Source: a virus
Strand: one strand, 5' to 3'
DNA: 64,000 nucleotides
IMG/VR virus record: IMGVR_UViG_3300022213_000237
Span: 105,568-169,567 of that record
The notes under the pieces were generated by a model that saw nothing but the letters and a program-made list of their open reading frames with translations, had not been told where the DNA came from and did no database searches. Every line of letters begins with the position of its first letter. The stretch's first letter is position 1. Shown here piece after piece: positions 25,341 through 34,083 of the stretch. The position numbers were made by a program, and so were the translations under genes.

Positions 25341-27386
25341 CTAGCTTGAGATCGCAAAACGAGAGACGTCGCGCTCGCTTTCGACGTCGATGTAGGCGGC
25401 AAAATATTCTTTGAGTTCGCTAGAATGGTCCACGACCAGAATCAGGCACTCTTCTGCGGCCTTCTGCAGAATTTGCATACATGCTTCTTTGGTTGGGGGA
25501 CAGTGGGCAGAAAAGGATTCGTCGAAAATCATGAATCCAGGGCGCACGCCGGTTCGCTGTCCAATCACTTTCGCAATGGAAAGATCGACTGCTAACTCCA
25601 CCGACTCCAACATGCCGCCAGAGATGCCGCTCTTCAGCGACACCGGTTTCCCGTTTTTCAATACCACGGGCTTAATTTCCTGCTTCACCGCGCCTTTGGC
25701 GGTAACGCCCTCGCTTACGAAGGTGACTGTAGTAGTCGGTACATTCGGTACGGATTTGAGCAATTCGTTGGTTTCGGCAGAAATTTGGGCAAGAACTTCG
25801 TCGAACAACAGAGTCAGATAATGCTTAAGGGCTACCGCTAAGTCGGCTTCCTCTGTATAAGATTTTCTTTTGCCTTCTAGAATTAGTTCTTGATTTTTGA
25901 TATTGACTATCCCCGCTTCGTACTGGCGGGTAACGTCTGCGTATGCACGCATAATTCTTTCGTTTGCTGACTCTACGGTCTTTATTTTTTCTCGCATTGC
26001 GTTTTGTTGTGCGACTAGAGCCTCAAACCCATCGTCAAAATCCTCAAGAGCCTTCCGCGCAACTTCTACCGGCTTGCGAAGTTGTTCCAATACCGCTGCA
26101 TCTTCGGCAGCTTGTTGGGCCTCAAAGAGTTTGGCCTCATTATCGATACGAGACTTCTCTGCTTCGTATTGCCGACTCAAAATCTGATGGACTTCACTCA
26201 TTTTCTCCAGCATCGGATGCTTGTATTGTTGGGCCTGGGCCAACAATTCGTTATACTGGATCTCGTATCGCGCCAAGAGCAATTCAAGTTCTGGCAACTT
26301 CACAATAAGCTCGCGTTGCGCCCTCCACTCAATCTCTTTGAGGTCTAAAGCCTTCTTTGCGTCCTCCCATTGCCGCGAACACGTAGGACAGATGGACAGT
26401 TTCAACTTCTCAATTTCATTGCCGAGGCGTTGGTTTTGTTCCTGAACCTTCTTAGTGGTTACAATATCGTCTCTGAGCTTGTTCTTAAGCTGACCAATAG
26501 CAGCGGCTTCGTCGCTCATTTTTTTTCGCTCAACTTTTTCTTCGATTTTAAGTTGTTCGATTCGGGTCCTCGCATCGTTGGCTTTGGCTACCAATTCATC
26601 TCTCTTGGAGAGGTCTACGACGTAGCTAAGCTTTGGTTTCTTATAAAAACGATTGAGAGGCTCCATTACCACCTTAAGAGCGTCTTCAAAGGCATGGCGT
26701 TTTTCGGCCATTACGTGGATATTGTTATCTATTTCTTCTAAATTCTTACGGTACGCGTCTGTAGATTCCAGTGAAGGCAGAGCAGGTTCCCTCAATTGGG
26801 TCTTCAGCGCCGTGACGGTGTGTTCAAGTTGATCTACTTCTACTTTTAACGTGTTGCTCGTAGCTATCGCCACCGCTATTTGGTCCTCAACCTCTTTGAC
26901 CCCTAAGAGAGTGGCGAGGAATTCGCGTTTTTCGCCATCGGTCATGGACAGAAACCGTCCACGTTCACCTTGCTGCCGATAAGTAAGGGCTTCAAGCAAG
27001 GTTGTGGGAAGGCCTGTGAGTTTTACGATTTCACGCTCAACCTCTTTGGCGGGACTAGATACGGTCTCGCCTAACCGTGTAATCGAGAATTCTTTGCCCC
27101 GCTTGATGATGGCGGGTCCAGAGTCAGTATCTAATTCCAGCTCCACCTGCATAGGCAGAGCCGAATAAAGATTTTGCTGTTCGGTCGCGGCGAAAGGGCA
27201 GAATCCGAAAGCGTAAGTAATTGCTAAAGGAATTGTAGACTTACCGGAACCGCTACTGACCCCCGTGCGTACGTCTCGGCCACGAATACCTACCAATCCC
27301 GTCCTTGGCAACAGCGGGCTTGATTGTTTATCTTGAAAGGCTCTGAATGCCTGAAGAGTTATTTTACGAACATGGACTTTTCCCAT
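25341..27386 (-). CDS. SbcC/Rad50-like ATPase (gp46-type recombination nuclease subunit)
   Basis: The 681-residue SMC-family protein has Walker A GVSSGSGKS at about residues 42-50, long coiled-coil arms, a zinc hook CPTC at about residues 333-336, signature SGGMLESVELAVDLSIAKV and Walker B GFMIFDESFS. It is shorter than bacterial SbcC and close in size to phage T4 gp46. Its partner nuclease is the SbcD-like gene at 35420-36424, on the opposite strand. Together they would process DNA ends to feed recombination-dependent replication. RBS AGGAAG precedes ATG 27386. All key motifs are present. Confidence 0.88.
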   Translation of the reverse strand: MGKVHVRKITLQAFRAFQDKQSSPLLPRTGLVGIRGRDVRTGVSSGSGKSTIPLAITYAFGFCPFAATEQQNLYSALPMQVELELDTDSGPAIIKRGKEFSITRLGETVSSPAKEVEREIVKLTGLPTTLLEALTYRQQGERGRFLSMTDGEKREFLATLLGVKEVEDQIAVAIATSNTLKVEVDQLEHTVTALKTQLREPALPSLESTDAYRKNLEEIDNNIHVMAEKRHAFEDALKVVMEPLNRFYKKPKLSYVVDLSKRDELVAKANDARTRIEQLKIEEKVERKKMSDEAAAIGQLKNKLRDDIVTTKKVQEQNQRLGNEIEKLKLSICPTCSRQWEDAKKALDLKEIEWRAQRELIVKLPELELLLARYEIQYNELLAQAQQYKHPMLEKMSEVHQILSRQYEAEKSRIDNEAKLFEAQQAAEDAAVLEQLRKPVEVARKALEDFDDGFEALVAQQNAMREKIKTVESANERIMRAYADVTRQYEAGIVNIKNQELILEGKRKSYTEEADLAVALKHYLTLLFDEVLAQISAETNELLKSVPNVPTTTVTFVSEGVTAKGAVKQEIKPVVLKNGKPVSLKSGISGGMLESVELAVDLSIAKVIGQRTGVRPGFMIFDESFSAHCPPTKEACMQILQKAAEECLILVVDHSSELKEYFAAYIDVESERDVSRFAISS

Positions 27387-27389
27387 GTA

Positions 27390-27674
27390 TCATTCTTCCT
27401 GCTGATCAGTTTGCTCGTACTTTAGACGGTGAGCTTCTTCTCTTTCTTTAAAGAGTCTTTCCGCTTCCGAATATCTTTCAAGACGTACGGGCCTAATTCC
27501 GTCATCGAGCACTTCCATGGCTTGAGAAGTGGCAGCCCCTCGGTCATGAACTCCGATTGAGGAACAATACTCGTGAGAGCAATGAGTTGTACCCATACTT
27601 TCTTTAAATGCTTCCAAAGTCATCAGCCTCTTGGTCTTGTGTCCAAGAGAGCATGTAAAATTGTAGACTGGCAT
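27390..27674 (-). CDS. Small FmdB-like zinc-ribbon protein
   Basis: The 94-residue protein starts MPVYNFTCSLGHKTKRL, the FmdB pattern of Met-Pro-x-Tyr-x-Phe-x-Cys with a GH soon after, and carries a second cluster THCSHEYC near residue 32. The rest is charged helix. FmdB-like proteins are small zinc ribbons of unclear regulatory role. The ATG at 27674 overlaps the GroEL stop as TGATG; the GTG one codon upstream is less likely. Moderately sure of the fold only. Confidence 0.6.
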   Translation of the reverse strand: MPVYNFTCSLGHKTKRLMTLEAFKESMGTTHCSHEYCSSIGVHDRGAATSQAMEVLDDGIRPVRLERYSEAERLFKEREEAHRLKYEQTDQQEE

Positions 27675-30430
27675 CACTTCATCATCCCAGAATTTCTGTA
27701 GTAATCATAAGACGCTTCGGCTTCGGAACGCTCAAGAGTGGTATCGCGTGGGAACACAACCACCCCGCCTAGGGTCCCAAGCTGGGAGGCGATTGAAATT
27801 GAGTTACGAACGGCTTCCAGAACAGCCGGAAGCGAATCCACAACACCCGAACCACGAGCTTCCTTGAATTGAGAATCGAGGGCGTCGAAGATGACGGGTT
27901 CGTCCTCTTCTAACAAACCCTTCATTTCTTCCATTCGATTGAAAATTTCTTCGTCCGTATATCCGCAGTTCCGGAGCAAGCGCTCGACAGGCTCGACAAG
28001 CGACTTGCACAAAACCTCTTTAACTACCTGAGACTCAAAGGTCTCTAGTGTTAGAGAGTAATTGGTTACAAGCATCTCGATTGTCTTAAGCAGGGTCCAG
28101 CCGCCGCCAGGCAGAGCCCCGTGTTTGACTGCACCTCTCCAAGCACATGCCGCATCTTCGGCTCGATCTCGTTTCTCTCTCAATTCTCCAGAAGTAGGGG
28201 CGGAGATAATAAGCTTGGCGATGCCGCCAGAGATTTTACCACGACGCTCGTTGAGGATATTCTGCTCTACTTGTGACTCAGCCTGCGGAATTTGGGCCTC
28301 AATCTCTTCAACGCGGGCCAACACCAAACCTTCATCGGCGTGGCCGACGACGCTGGTGCGGTAGCGGGTGGATTCGAAGAACTCTAACTCCGGACCAATA
28401 TCTTCCAGTGTTCCTTCGACGGCAGGGCGTGTCACCGGATCAAAGACAACGCTACCAGTAACCGCAGATAGGTCGTGGAGCAGGTCCAATTGACCAGACT
28501 GCATGGCGTTTCGCGGCAAAGTTAAAGGGAATACATTAATGGTACGATAATCTGACCAATTTCCGGCCATATCTTCGATGGCTTGTTGTGAAAATGCGGT
28601 TGCCACCACCACCACGTTGCGAGTGGCTTTGTTTACTTCGGGTCCGCCCCAGCGTTCACCGATTTTAGTCAAAATAGGTACGACCGTAGCCCAATCGTTG
28701 ATTGATCCGTTATACAGCACGAACACCGGTTTTTCTAGGTATACGCGGTTATGTGCGGCATCGTTCATGAAAATACTAAAATACTTACCCACACAGTCTT
28801 CAAAGCCTGTTGAGATAGGATAGCCTTTAAGGGCCTCGACCTTGTATCCTGAAGGTCCTGATTGTTCAGTAAGAGTGACGTTGCCTTCGTCGCCCGTGAG
28901 TTCGAAACATTGAGCCACAGCTTCCGTCAATTCAACATCGCCGTTCGTCGAACACATGGCCACAGACTTAAGGAGATCTCCGTCCGGCTTAATAGCCAAC
29001 GATTTAACAAAAGGCTCTATCTCGGTGCGGAACACTTTTTCCATGGCACGAACAACGCGTTGTGGAGAGATTTTTGGATTATCTTTGCAAAAGTTATACG
29101 TACGTCGCACAAAGGCTTCGGCCAAGACTGTGGCCGTAGTGGTATTATGTGTCAATACACAGCCATCAGTAATATAAAGAGAGTCCTCGTTACTTACCTT
29201 AATACACTGCATTTCTTCAAAACGGTCGGTGACCTCTACATCTATGATTTTGTCCCCGTACTTATCCCCTCTTAATTCGTGGAAGCGGTGAATTGGGGTG
29301 TCAGAAAACGAATCTGGGTCCTGGTCTCGGGTATGTATACGATAATACAGTGAGATACCCAAGCTTTCGCATAAGTTAAAGAAATCTACAGCAAGTTTAT
29401 CGCCCACAGTGCTAAATTCAAACAATCCTCGCGGATTCACGTATCCGTCGGTGTCAATAAGTCCTTGGAGTAGTTCTTTTCTTGAAGTCACTGATCCAAG
29501 TAAGTATTCGGAGGGAATGGATTTTGAATAACTATCTTGGTTTCTGATACCAACGGTCTCGATCAAGTCTCTGATGGTTTTTTTCTCGGAAGTAACCCCT
29601 TGAATTTTGACCCGGAAAGAGTTTCTTTCATCTACCCAAGTAGTTTTAAGAAAAAGACCTTGAGGTAGCTTGGATTCTACCTTTTTAATGACATGTTCTT
29701 TAGACTTACCCAGTGACAGTTCCACAGAGCCGGTATCAGACAAACTACCGTCCCCCAACAAGACTCCAACCAAATATGGGTCTAGTGGGGTAGCGTTGTC
29801 ACGGAACATCACAGGCCCGGCTTTGGGTACATAATACTTGTATTTATTGTACCCCTCCCCAGTTTGGGTCTTAAAATCTTTAGCGATTTCACGAGTAGTT
29901 AGTGTTTTATGTGACCCCCTGTTGGTGACCACTGACCAGAGATGATCTTCACAACATTCAACAACCTTGTTACCAGAGAAGCTCACTTTCACAAGGCGTT
30001 TCTTACCTTTTGGATATACCCCCAAAACCTTTTGTGTGGTTCCGTTAGAACCACAAATAGTCATTCCTACCTTGATATCCTCCATACGTACGTACCCGTC
30101 CGGAGTCAGGACCTTACTGTATAAAGGTTGAGGTCCATCGCCTGCTTCCGTGGCCGTACGTACGGATGCGTCTCGAGCCAGGGTCATAATAGAATGACGC
30201 ACAGGATTGTCGTAACCCAAAGCCCGAAAGACAGTAACCCCGTCTTTAGTCACCAAGTCAGGGACACCAAACTCTTGGCGCTCTATGGCCACGACCTTAC
30301 CACCAGGACCTAGAGTCGAGCCCACGATTTGAGAAATCTGTTTCATGGTATCGAGTACGAGTCCGTCGAGACTCTCTCCTTCGGTTACCATTATTTTTGC
30401 CACTGACTTTACTTTACGATGTGACGTCAT
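27674..30430 (-). CDS. groEL: GroEL-type chaperonin interrupted by an intein
   Basis: The precursor is 918 residues; without the 330-residue intein a chaperonin of about 588 remains. GroEL signatures are VGSTLGPGGKVV, LVTKDGVTVFRAL, EAGDG then TTTATVLAEA (the ATP-binding loop), ERRGKISGGIAKLIISAP, KRDRAEDAACAWRGAV and LPGGGWTLL. The apical domain is divergent, and the C-terminus ends NSGMMK instead of a GGM tail. ATG 30430 is chosen because CGGAG lies nine bases upstream; codons further upstream to 30520 are in the divergent promoter region. It likely folds phage head or enzyme proteins and would need a ring-shaped lid partner; a GroES-like gene lies at 35128. First leftward gene from the 30431-30847 region. 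Confidence 0.9.
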   Translation of the reverse strand: MTSHRKVKSVAKIMVTEGESLDGLVLDTMKQISQIVGSTLGPGGKVVAIERQEFGVPDLVTKDGVTVFRALGYDNPVRHSIMTLARDASVRTATEAGDGPQPLYSKVLTPDGYVRMEDIKVGMTICGSNGTTQKVLGVYPKGKKRLVKVSFSGNKVVECCEDHLWSVVTNRGSHKTLTTREIAKDFKTQTGEGYNKYKYYVPKAGPVMFRDNATPLDPYLVGVLLGDGSLSDTGSVELSLGKSKEHVIKKVESKLPQGLFLKTTWVDERNSFRVKIQGVTSEKKTIRDLIETVGIRNQDSYSKSIPSEYLLGSVTSRKELLQGLIDTDGYVNPRGLFEFSTVGDKLAVDFFNLCESLGISLYYRIHTRDQDPDSFSDTPIHRFHELRGDKYGDKIIDVEVTDRFEEMQCIKVSNEDSLYITDGCVLTHNTTTATVLAEAFVRRTYNFCKDNPKISPQRVVRAMEKVFRTEIEPFVKSLAIKPDGDLLKSVAMCSTNGDVELTEAVAQCFELTGDEGNVTLTEQSGPSGYKVEALKGYPISTGFEDCVGKYFSIFMNDAAHNRVYLEKPVFVLYNGSINDWATVVPILTKIGERWGGPEVNKATRNVVVVATAFSQQAIEDMAGNWSDYRTINVFPLTLPRNAMQSGQLDLLHDLSAVTGSVVFDPVTRPAVEGTLEDIGPELEFFESTRYRTSVVGHADEGLVLARVEEIEAQIPQAESQVEQNILNERRGKISGGIAKLIISAPTSGELREKRDRAEDAACAWRGAVKHGALPGGGWTLLKTIEMLVTNYSLTLETFESQVVKEVLCKSLVEPVERLLRNCGYTDEEIFNRMEEMKGLLEEDEPVIFDALDSQFKEARGSGVVDSLPAVLEAVRNSISIASQLGTLGGVVVFPRDTTLERSEAEASYDYYRNSGMMK
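29144..30133 (-). mobile_element. Class 3-like intein with LAGLIDADG endonuclease in GroEL ATP-binding loop
   Basis: A 330-codon insertion splits AGDG from TTTATVLA. It starts with Pro (codon 30131-30133), not Cys, Ser or Thr. Block B has DHLW at intein residues 63-66, block F has a Cys at residue 310 in MQCIKVSNEDSLYITDG, and it ends VLTHN before Thr. That Trp-Cys-Thr set is the hallmark of class 3 inteins, which use the block F Cys as first nucleophile. Two LAGLIDADG motifs (YLVGVLLGDGSL and LLQGLIDTDGY) indicate a nuclease. Removing residues from Pro to Asn restores a perfect GroEL GDGTTTATVLA loop. Confidence 0.87.
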
Positions 30431-30568
30431 TCTATATCTCTCCGGAGAGGTGCAATACTTCGTAATGCATATATACTGAATTGATCTTCGGCTATGAGAG
30501 CCACGAACAAGCTTTATCAACTCCAGGGGTTGCTAATGGTTTGGAGTCGAACGGTAAACGAGAGTGTG

Positions 30569-30623
30569 ACTTTGTTTAAGAGAAATCCGTATACAAATAC
30601 TAACAACTTTTCTTAAACAAAGT
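30569..30623. repeat. Perfect 13-bp inverted repeat (CTTTGTTTAAG type)
   Basis: ACTTTGTTTAAGA at 30569-30581 is exactly inverted as TCTTAAACAAAGT at 30611-30623, 29 bases apart. A 6-base ACAAAG inside the second arm is again inverted at 30635-30640. Such arms fit operator half-sites or a cruciform. Confidence 0.6.
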
Positions 30624-30654
30624 TTTCTAAACTTCTTTGTCAAGTCTTTTGGAA

Positions 30655-30700
30655 AAACTTTTTTGAAAAAGTAATCAAACTAATTTATTCAAAAAAGTTT
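30655..30700. repeat. Perfect 13-bp inverted repeat (AAACTTTTTTGAA type)
   Basis: AAACTTTTTTGAA at 30655-30667 is exactly inverted as TTCAAAAAAGTTT at 30688-30700, 20 bases apart. A rightward transcript would form a weak A/U-rich stem, so a DNA-level role (unwinding, protein site) seems more likely than termination. Confidence 0.6.
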
Positions 30701-30847
30701 AATAAAAAGGGTGAGTTAAACAATTTTAAGGATTCTCAACAAAAGAACATTCACCCCTTGACAGCACTTTGAGTTATCATCCTTGTAACAAGATCCATAC
30801 GCTACAGCAATACCACGTTCCCCTTTTGATTAAGAGGTTTCTCTTCC

Positions 30848-31981
30848 TTGCGCTATCAAGCAAACCACAATTTGAGACAACAAAGATTGTTCAAGTACTT
30901 TGTTGAAGAGTCTCTTGGTAACATTTTTTCGTGTAGTGACAAAAACATCACCCGTTCCCTTGGATACAGAGATGCAGGGTACAAATCTAATACGAGGTTA
31001 AGGGCAGACATCAAAGCCCTTGTAACTTCTGGTCGTATCGAAACTAAAACCGAACTTCACTCTTATTACGACAAAGACAACGTCGAAAGGATTAGGTCCA
31101 CTAGACATGTGTTTGTTACCTCCGACCTTTCTACGGATAAAGGTGCATTACTGTTAGCAAGTTACGTACTCACCCTCAACTCAAGAGTGACGGTCCATGA
31201 CTATACGGTTTGTAGCGCTTTGCAATGTAACACAAAACAGTTAATTGCTTGGCGAAAACAAGCGGTTGCGGAAGGTTTGATTTCTATTTTTTATGCCGGA
31301 TCTTCGGGCAAAGCTTATCGCTATCAAGTAGTTGGAGATTTCGTTCCCGTAAACCTTCCGGGTCGAGTGCAAATAAACGAGAGCGAACAATCCCCTTTAA
31401 CTAGGAAACAGACTTGGAAGTCACAAGCTTCTGGCTTTGGATACTCGCCCGAAGACCTTATTCTCGTATCCCTTCAAAAACGAGACGGGGTAGCAGTAAC
31501 TAATCAACGTGATTTTGCTAAACACGCTGGCGTTAGCTTGCCCACACTCAACAAATGGCTTAAGGTCTTGGAGAAAGAGGGTAAAATTTCTGTCACATTA
31601 CTCCCTAAGAGAAAGCGTGAATACAGGCTGTTGGTCGAATACAACAAGCCGTGGCCAACACAGGACGAATACGCTCAATCCAAAGGATTTGAGGATGCCG
31701 CAGCCATGACAAAATATGAAGTAGATAAGGAAATAGCAAAAATGAGAGAAGAAGACGAGAAAGCTAGATTTTCAGAACGAGCATACAAGCACTTAGAAGC
31801 GGTTAGGGCCGCAGCTATTTCTCGTCCGAAAGAGGAGATGCTTGAAGCCGCCAAAAACAAGTATTACTCCCTTCCTGAAAACAAATACAAACCCTCCACC
31901 GTTTTTTGGCAATTGTTTGCTTGGGATGATCGCTTCAAGTTTGCCGAAGAATACCTTAACTCTTTTAAGGATGAAGACTAG
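30848..31981 (+). CDS. Multi winged-helix DNA-binding protein, possible replication initiator or regulator
   Basis: The 377-residue protein contains repeated helix-turn-helix-like segments: NITRSLGYRDAGYKSNTRLRADIKALV (about 35-60), YTVCSALQCNTKQLIAWRKQAVAEGLI (about 118-145) and QRDFAKHAGVSLPTLNKWLKVLEKEGKI (about 220-247), each followed by a beta wing. The C-terminal 100 residues are helical and charged. The start is TTG at 30848 with AAGAGG about eleven bases upstream. It is the first gene to the right of the repeat-rich region, so it may act on those repeats, either as an initiator or transcription regulator. No Rep catalytic motif is seen. Confidence 0.7.
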   Translation: MRYQANHNLRQQRLFKYFVEESLGNIFSCSDKNITRSLGYRDAGYKSNTRLRADIKALVTSGRIETKTELHSYYDKDNVERIRSTRHVFVTSDLSTDKGALLLASYVLTLNSRVTVHDYTVCSALQCNTKQLIAWRKQAVAEGLISIFYAGSSGKAYRYQVVGDFVPVNLPGRVQINESEQSPLTRKQTWKSQASGFGYSPEDLILVSLQKRDGVAVTNQRDFAKHAGVSLPTLNKWLKVLEKEGKISVTLLPKRKREYRLLVEYNKPWPTQDEYAQSKGFEDAAAMTKYEVDKEIAKMREEDEKARFSERAYKHLEAVRAAAISRPKEEMLEAAKNKYYSLPENKYKPSTVFWQLFAWDDRFKFAEEYLNSFKDED

Positions 31982-32014
31982 ATCTACTCGATAAATATCC
32001 TCTTAAGGAGGAGT

Positions 32015-32590
32015 ATGCTCGTAGGATTTATTGGTGGACCTTGTTCCGGTAAAACAACGTCTGCGGCGCGATTATTTGCGGAATTTAAAGACTCTGGTCA
32101 GTCTACCGAATACATTGCAGAAAGAGCGCGTTGGCATATTGCCAAAAAGAAGTACGAGCTTCTCCGAAGAGGCTTGGAGTCTAAGTTCGTCCTCGACGAT
32201 TTGGACCAGCTGTCTATTTTGTCTGATCAAGAACACGCAGAAGATGTAATGAATCAAGACAATATTATTGTCATCACAGATAGTTGCGTCCTTAATACTT
32301 TCTTGTACTTGGGAGATAACGTACTTAACAGTCCATCAATTCAACAATTTGGACGTCAGGTAGCCAAACGCTACGACGTTCTCTTTGTCTGCGCTCCAGT
32401 AGCCCGTCCATTCGGAATAGATCCCAATAGAGTGCACGACGAAGAAGCTTCAAGAATAATTCATGAAAAAGTTGCTTCTCTTTTCCCTCTTCTTGAGGGC
32501 GTAGAAGTCCATAATCTGTCGGGTACTACCCAAGCTAGAGTAAACATCGCCTTTGGGGTAGTGATGAATAAGTTCGCGGGACTACGATGA
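32015..32590 (+). CDS. P-loop NTPase/nucleotide kinase-like protein
   Basis: The 191-residue protein begins MLVGFIGGPCSGKTTSA, a Walker A loop GGPCSGKT at residues 7-14, with YIAERARWHIAK after it and a central IIVITDSCVLNT strand followed by RPFGIDPNRVHD. The pattern recalls small AAA_28/NadR-like ATPases, which include nicotinamide-nucleotide kinases. RBS AAGGAGGAG lies just before ATG 32015. It overlaps the next gene by 4 bases. Substrate not determinable. Confidence 0.75.
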   Translation: MLVGFIGGPCSGKTTSAARLFAEFKDSGQSTEYIAERARWHIAKKKYELLRRGLESKFVLDDLDQLSILSDQEHAEDVMNQDNIIVITDSCVLNTFLYLGDNVLNSPSIQQFGRQVAKRYDVLFVCAPVARPFGIDPNRVHDEEASRIIHEKVASLFPLLEGVEVHNLSGTTQARVNIAFGVVMNKFAGLR

Positions 32591-34083
32591 ATCTAGTTCT
32601 TGAAGATCCAGTCAAATTGAGGGTTGAAATTGACGCCGAACACGAAACGAGTTTGCGTCAAGCCCTCACATATACGAACAAGGCTAAAGTATATGAACTG
32701 GCACGCCTCAAGAAGAATCCTTGGTTTGTAAACCAGCATGGTGAAGAAGCCTATGCGGAAAAATTAGCAGAACTCAAGGCCGAGACGAAGGTTTGCCTTC
32801 TGAAAGAGGATTCCAAGGGCTTGTGGACGTACAGCGGGCTCCTTGACCGCCTCATGAAGAACGGTTTTCTTAAGTACCAGAGCCGTGTCAAATATCCAGA
32901 GGCTGTGGGTATGCCCTGGGATAAGGTCCCAAAATTCAACGACAGATACTATCAGAAACAGATGCACGACAACCTCATTTCCGTAAGACATGGGGCCGTT
33001 GAGGTTGGCACCGGACTGGGTAAAAGTCAGGTAATTCGCAACCTTACAAGAACTTTAGGTCTCAAGACCTTGGTCGTGGCTCCATCTAAGTCGATTGCCA
33101 AAATGCTTTACTCCGACTTTGCTGAACACTTCGGTCGCAAGAAGGTAGGCCTCTATGGTGACGGGAAGAAAGATGCGAAGAAGCAAATAGTGGTGGGCCT
33201 CTTCCAGAGTTTGTGTCGAGTGGAAGAGAATTCTCCCGATTGGAAGGAATTGAAGAAGACGGAGGCTCTCATCGTGGACGAAAGTCACCTCACTCCTGCT
33301 AGTACTCTCAAACAAGTTTGCGAAGGACTGGCTGCCAATACCCCCTATCGTTTCTTTTTCTCTGGCACCCAAATGAGGAATGACGGTGCCGATCTCCTTC
33401 TTGAGGGAATCATCGGACCCGTAGTCTACAGCATGGATGTTAAGAGAGGAGTAGATGAAGGTTTTTTGAGTAAGCCCAATTTCTTCGTCGTAGACATGGT
33501 CTCGCCTTACAGTTACCTGTCTAATAATCCAGACGCAATGTTGGATCGACATTTTTACAGCAATGCGGCAATGTATAAGCGTGCCGCCGATATAGCCAAT
33601 AAGTCGGTGGCTCTACTCGGTCATCAAGTTCTTATCTTGATAGATGAAGTCACTCAATTTCAGCACATTTGGCCACATTTACGCCATCAAGTAGGATTTG
33701 CTCACGGCGGATTAACAAAGACTAACAGAACGACCGTACCCGAACAGTTTTGGAAAGATGATCCAGACGAGTTGGTAGCGCGATTGAATGCTGGAGATTT
33801 ACCTATCCTGGTAGGCACCAGCTGTATTTCTATCGGAACCGACATACGCACCCCCAAGACCTTAATTAATTTACAAGGTGGCACCAGCGAAGTTAAGATC
33901 CGTCAAGCTATTGGTCGCGGCACGCGCCGAGAGAATGGCGTCAAAGAAGAATTCAATTACTTTGATTTTCGGATGAGAGTCAAAAGCCCTGCTGACCCCG
34001 ACTTTGAAGCCATTACAGAACGGCACGCCAGAATTAGAGAAAGCATTTACCACGACGTTTACCCCTCGGTTAAAGTCATATGA
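32587..34083 (+). CDS. Superfamily II DNA helicase, UvsW-like
   Basis: The 498-residue protein has the SF2 helicase motifs in order: EVGTGLGKSQVI (Walker A), TLVVAPSKSIAKML (Ia), LIVDESH (DExH Walker B), FFFSGTQM (III), VLILIDEV, ILVGTSCISIGTD (V) and RQAIGRGTRREN (VI). It resembles T4 UvsW, which moves branches and resolves recombination intermediates or R-loops, and would work with the UvsX- and SbcCD-like genes. N-terminal 110 residues form an accessory domain. It overlaps both neighbours by 4 bases (ATGA type), so the operon is translationally coupled. Confidence 0.87.
   Translation: MNLVLEDPVKLRVEIDAEHETSLRQALTYTNKAKVYELARLKKNPWFVNQHGEEAYAEKLAELKAETKVCLLKEDSKGLWTYSGLLDRLMKNGFLKYQSRVKYPEAVGMPWDKVPKFNDRYYQKQMHDNLISVRHGAVEVGTGLGKSQVIRNLTRTLGLKTLVVAPSKSIAKMLYSDFAEHFGRKKVGLYGDGKKDAKKQIVVGLFQSLCRVEENSPDWKELKKTEALIVDESHLTPASTLKQVCEGLAANTPYRFFFSGTQMRNDGADLLLEGIIGPVVYSMDVKRGVDEGFLSKPNFFVVDMVSPYSYLSNNPDAMLDRHFYSNAAMYKRAADIANKSVALLGHQVLILIDEVTQFQHIWPHLRHQVGFAHGGLTKTNRTTVPEQFWKDDPDELVARLNAGDLPILVGTSCISIGTDIRTPKTLINLQGGTSEVKIRQAIGRGTRRENGVKEEFNYFDFRMRVKSPADPDFEAITERHARIRESIYHDVYPSVKVI

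Larger units (their letters stand above)
30431..30847. promoter_or_regulatory. AT-rich divergent region with inverted repeats
   Basis: About 417 bases separate leftward GroEL from the rightward 30848 gene. It is clearly AT-richer than its neighbours between 30570 and 30750. It holds two perfect 13-bp inverted repeats (30569-30623 and 30655-30700), a further 6-bp ACAAAG/CTTTGT repeat (30617-30622, 30635-30640), and a TTGACA hexamer at about 30760 facing right without a good -10 box. It could be a bidirectional promoter with operators, or a replication origin; no iterons or initiator box were recognised. Confidence 0.5.

Noticed and set aside
30431-30520. Upstream extension of the GroEL gene
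   Set aside because: The 30 extra residues do not resemble GroEL, and the ATG at 30430 has a good ribosome site.
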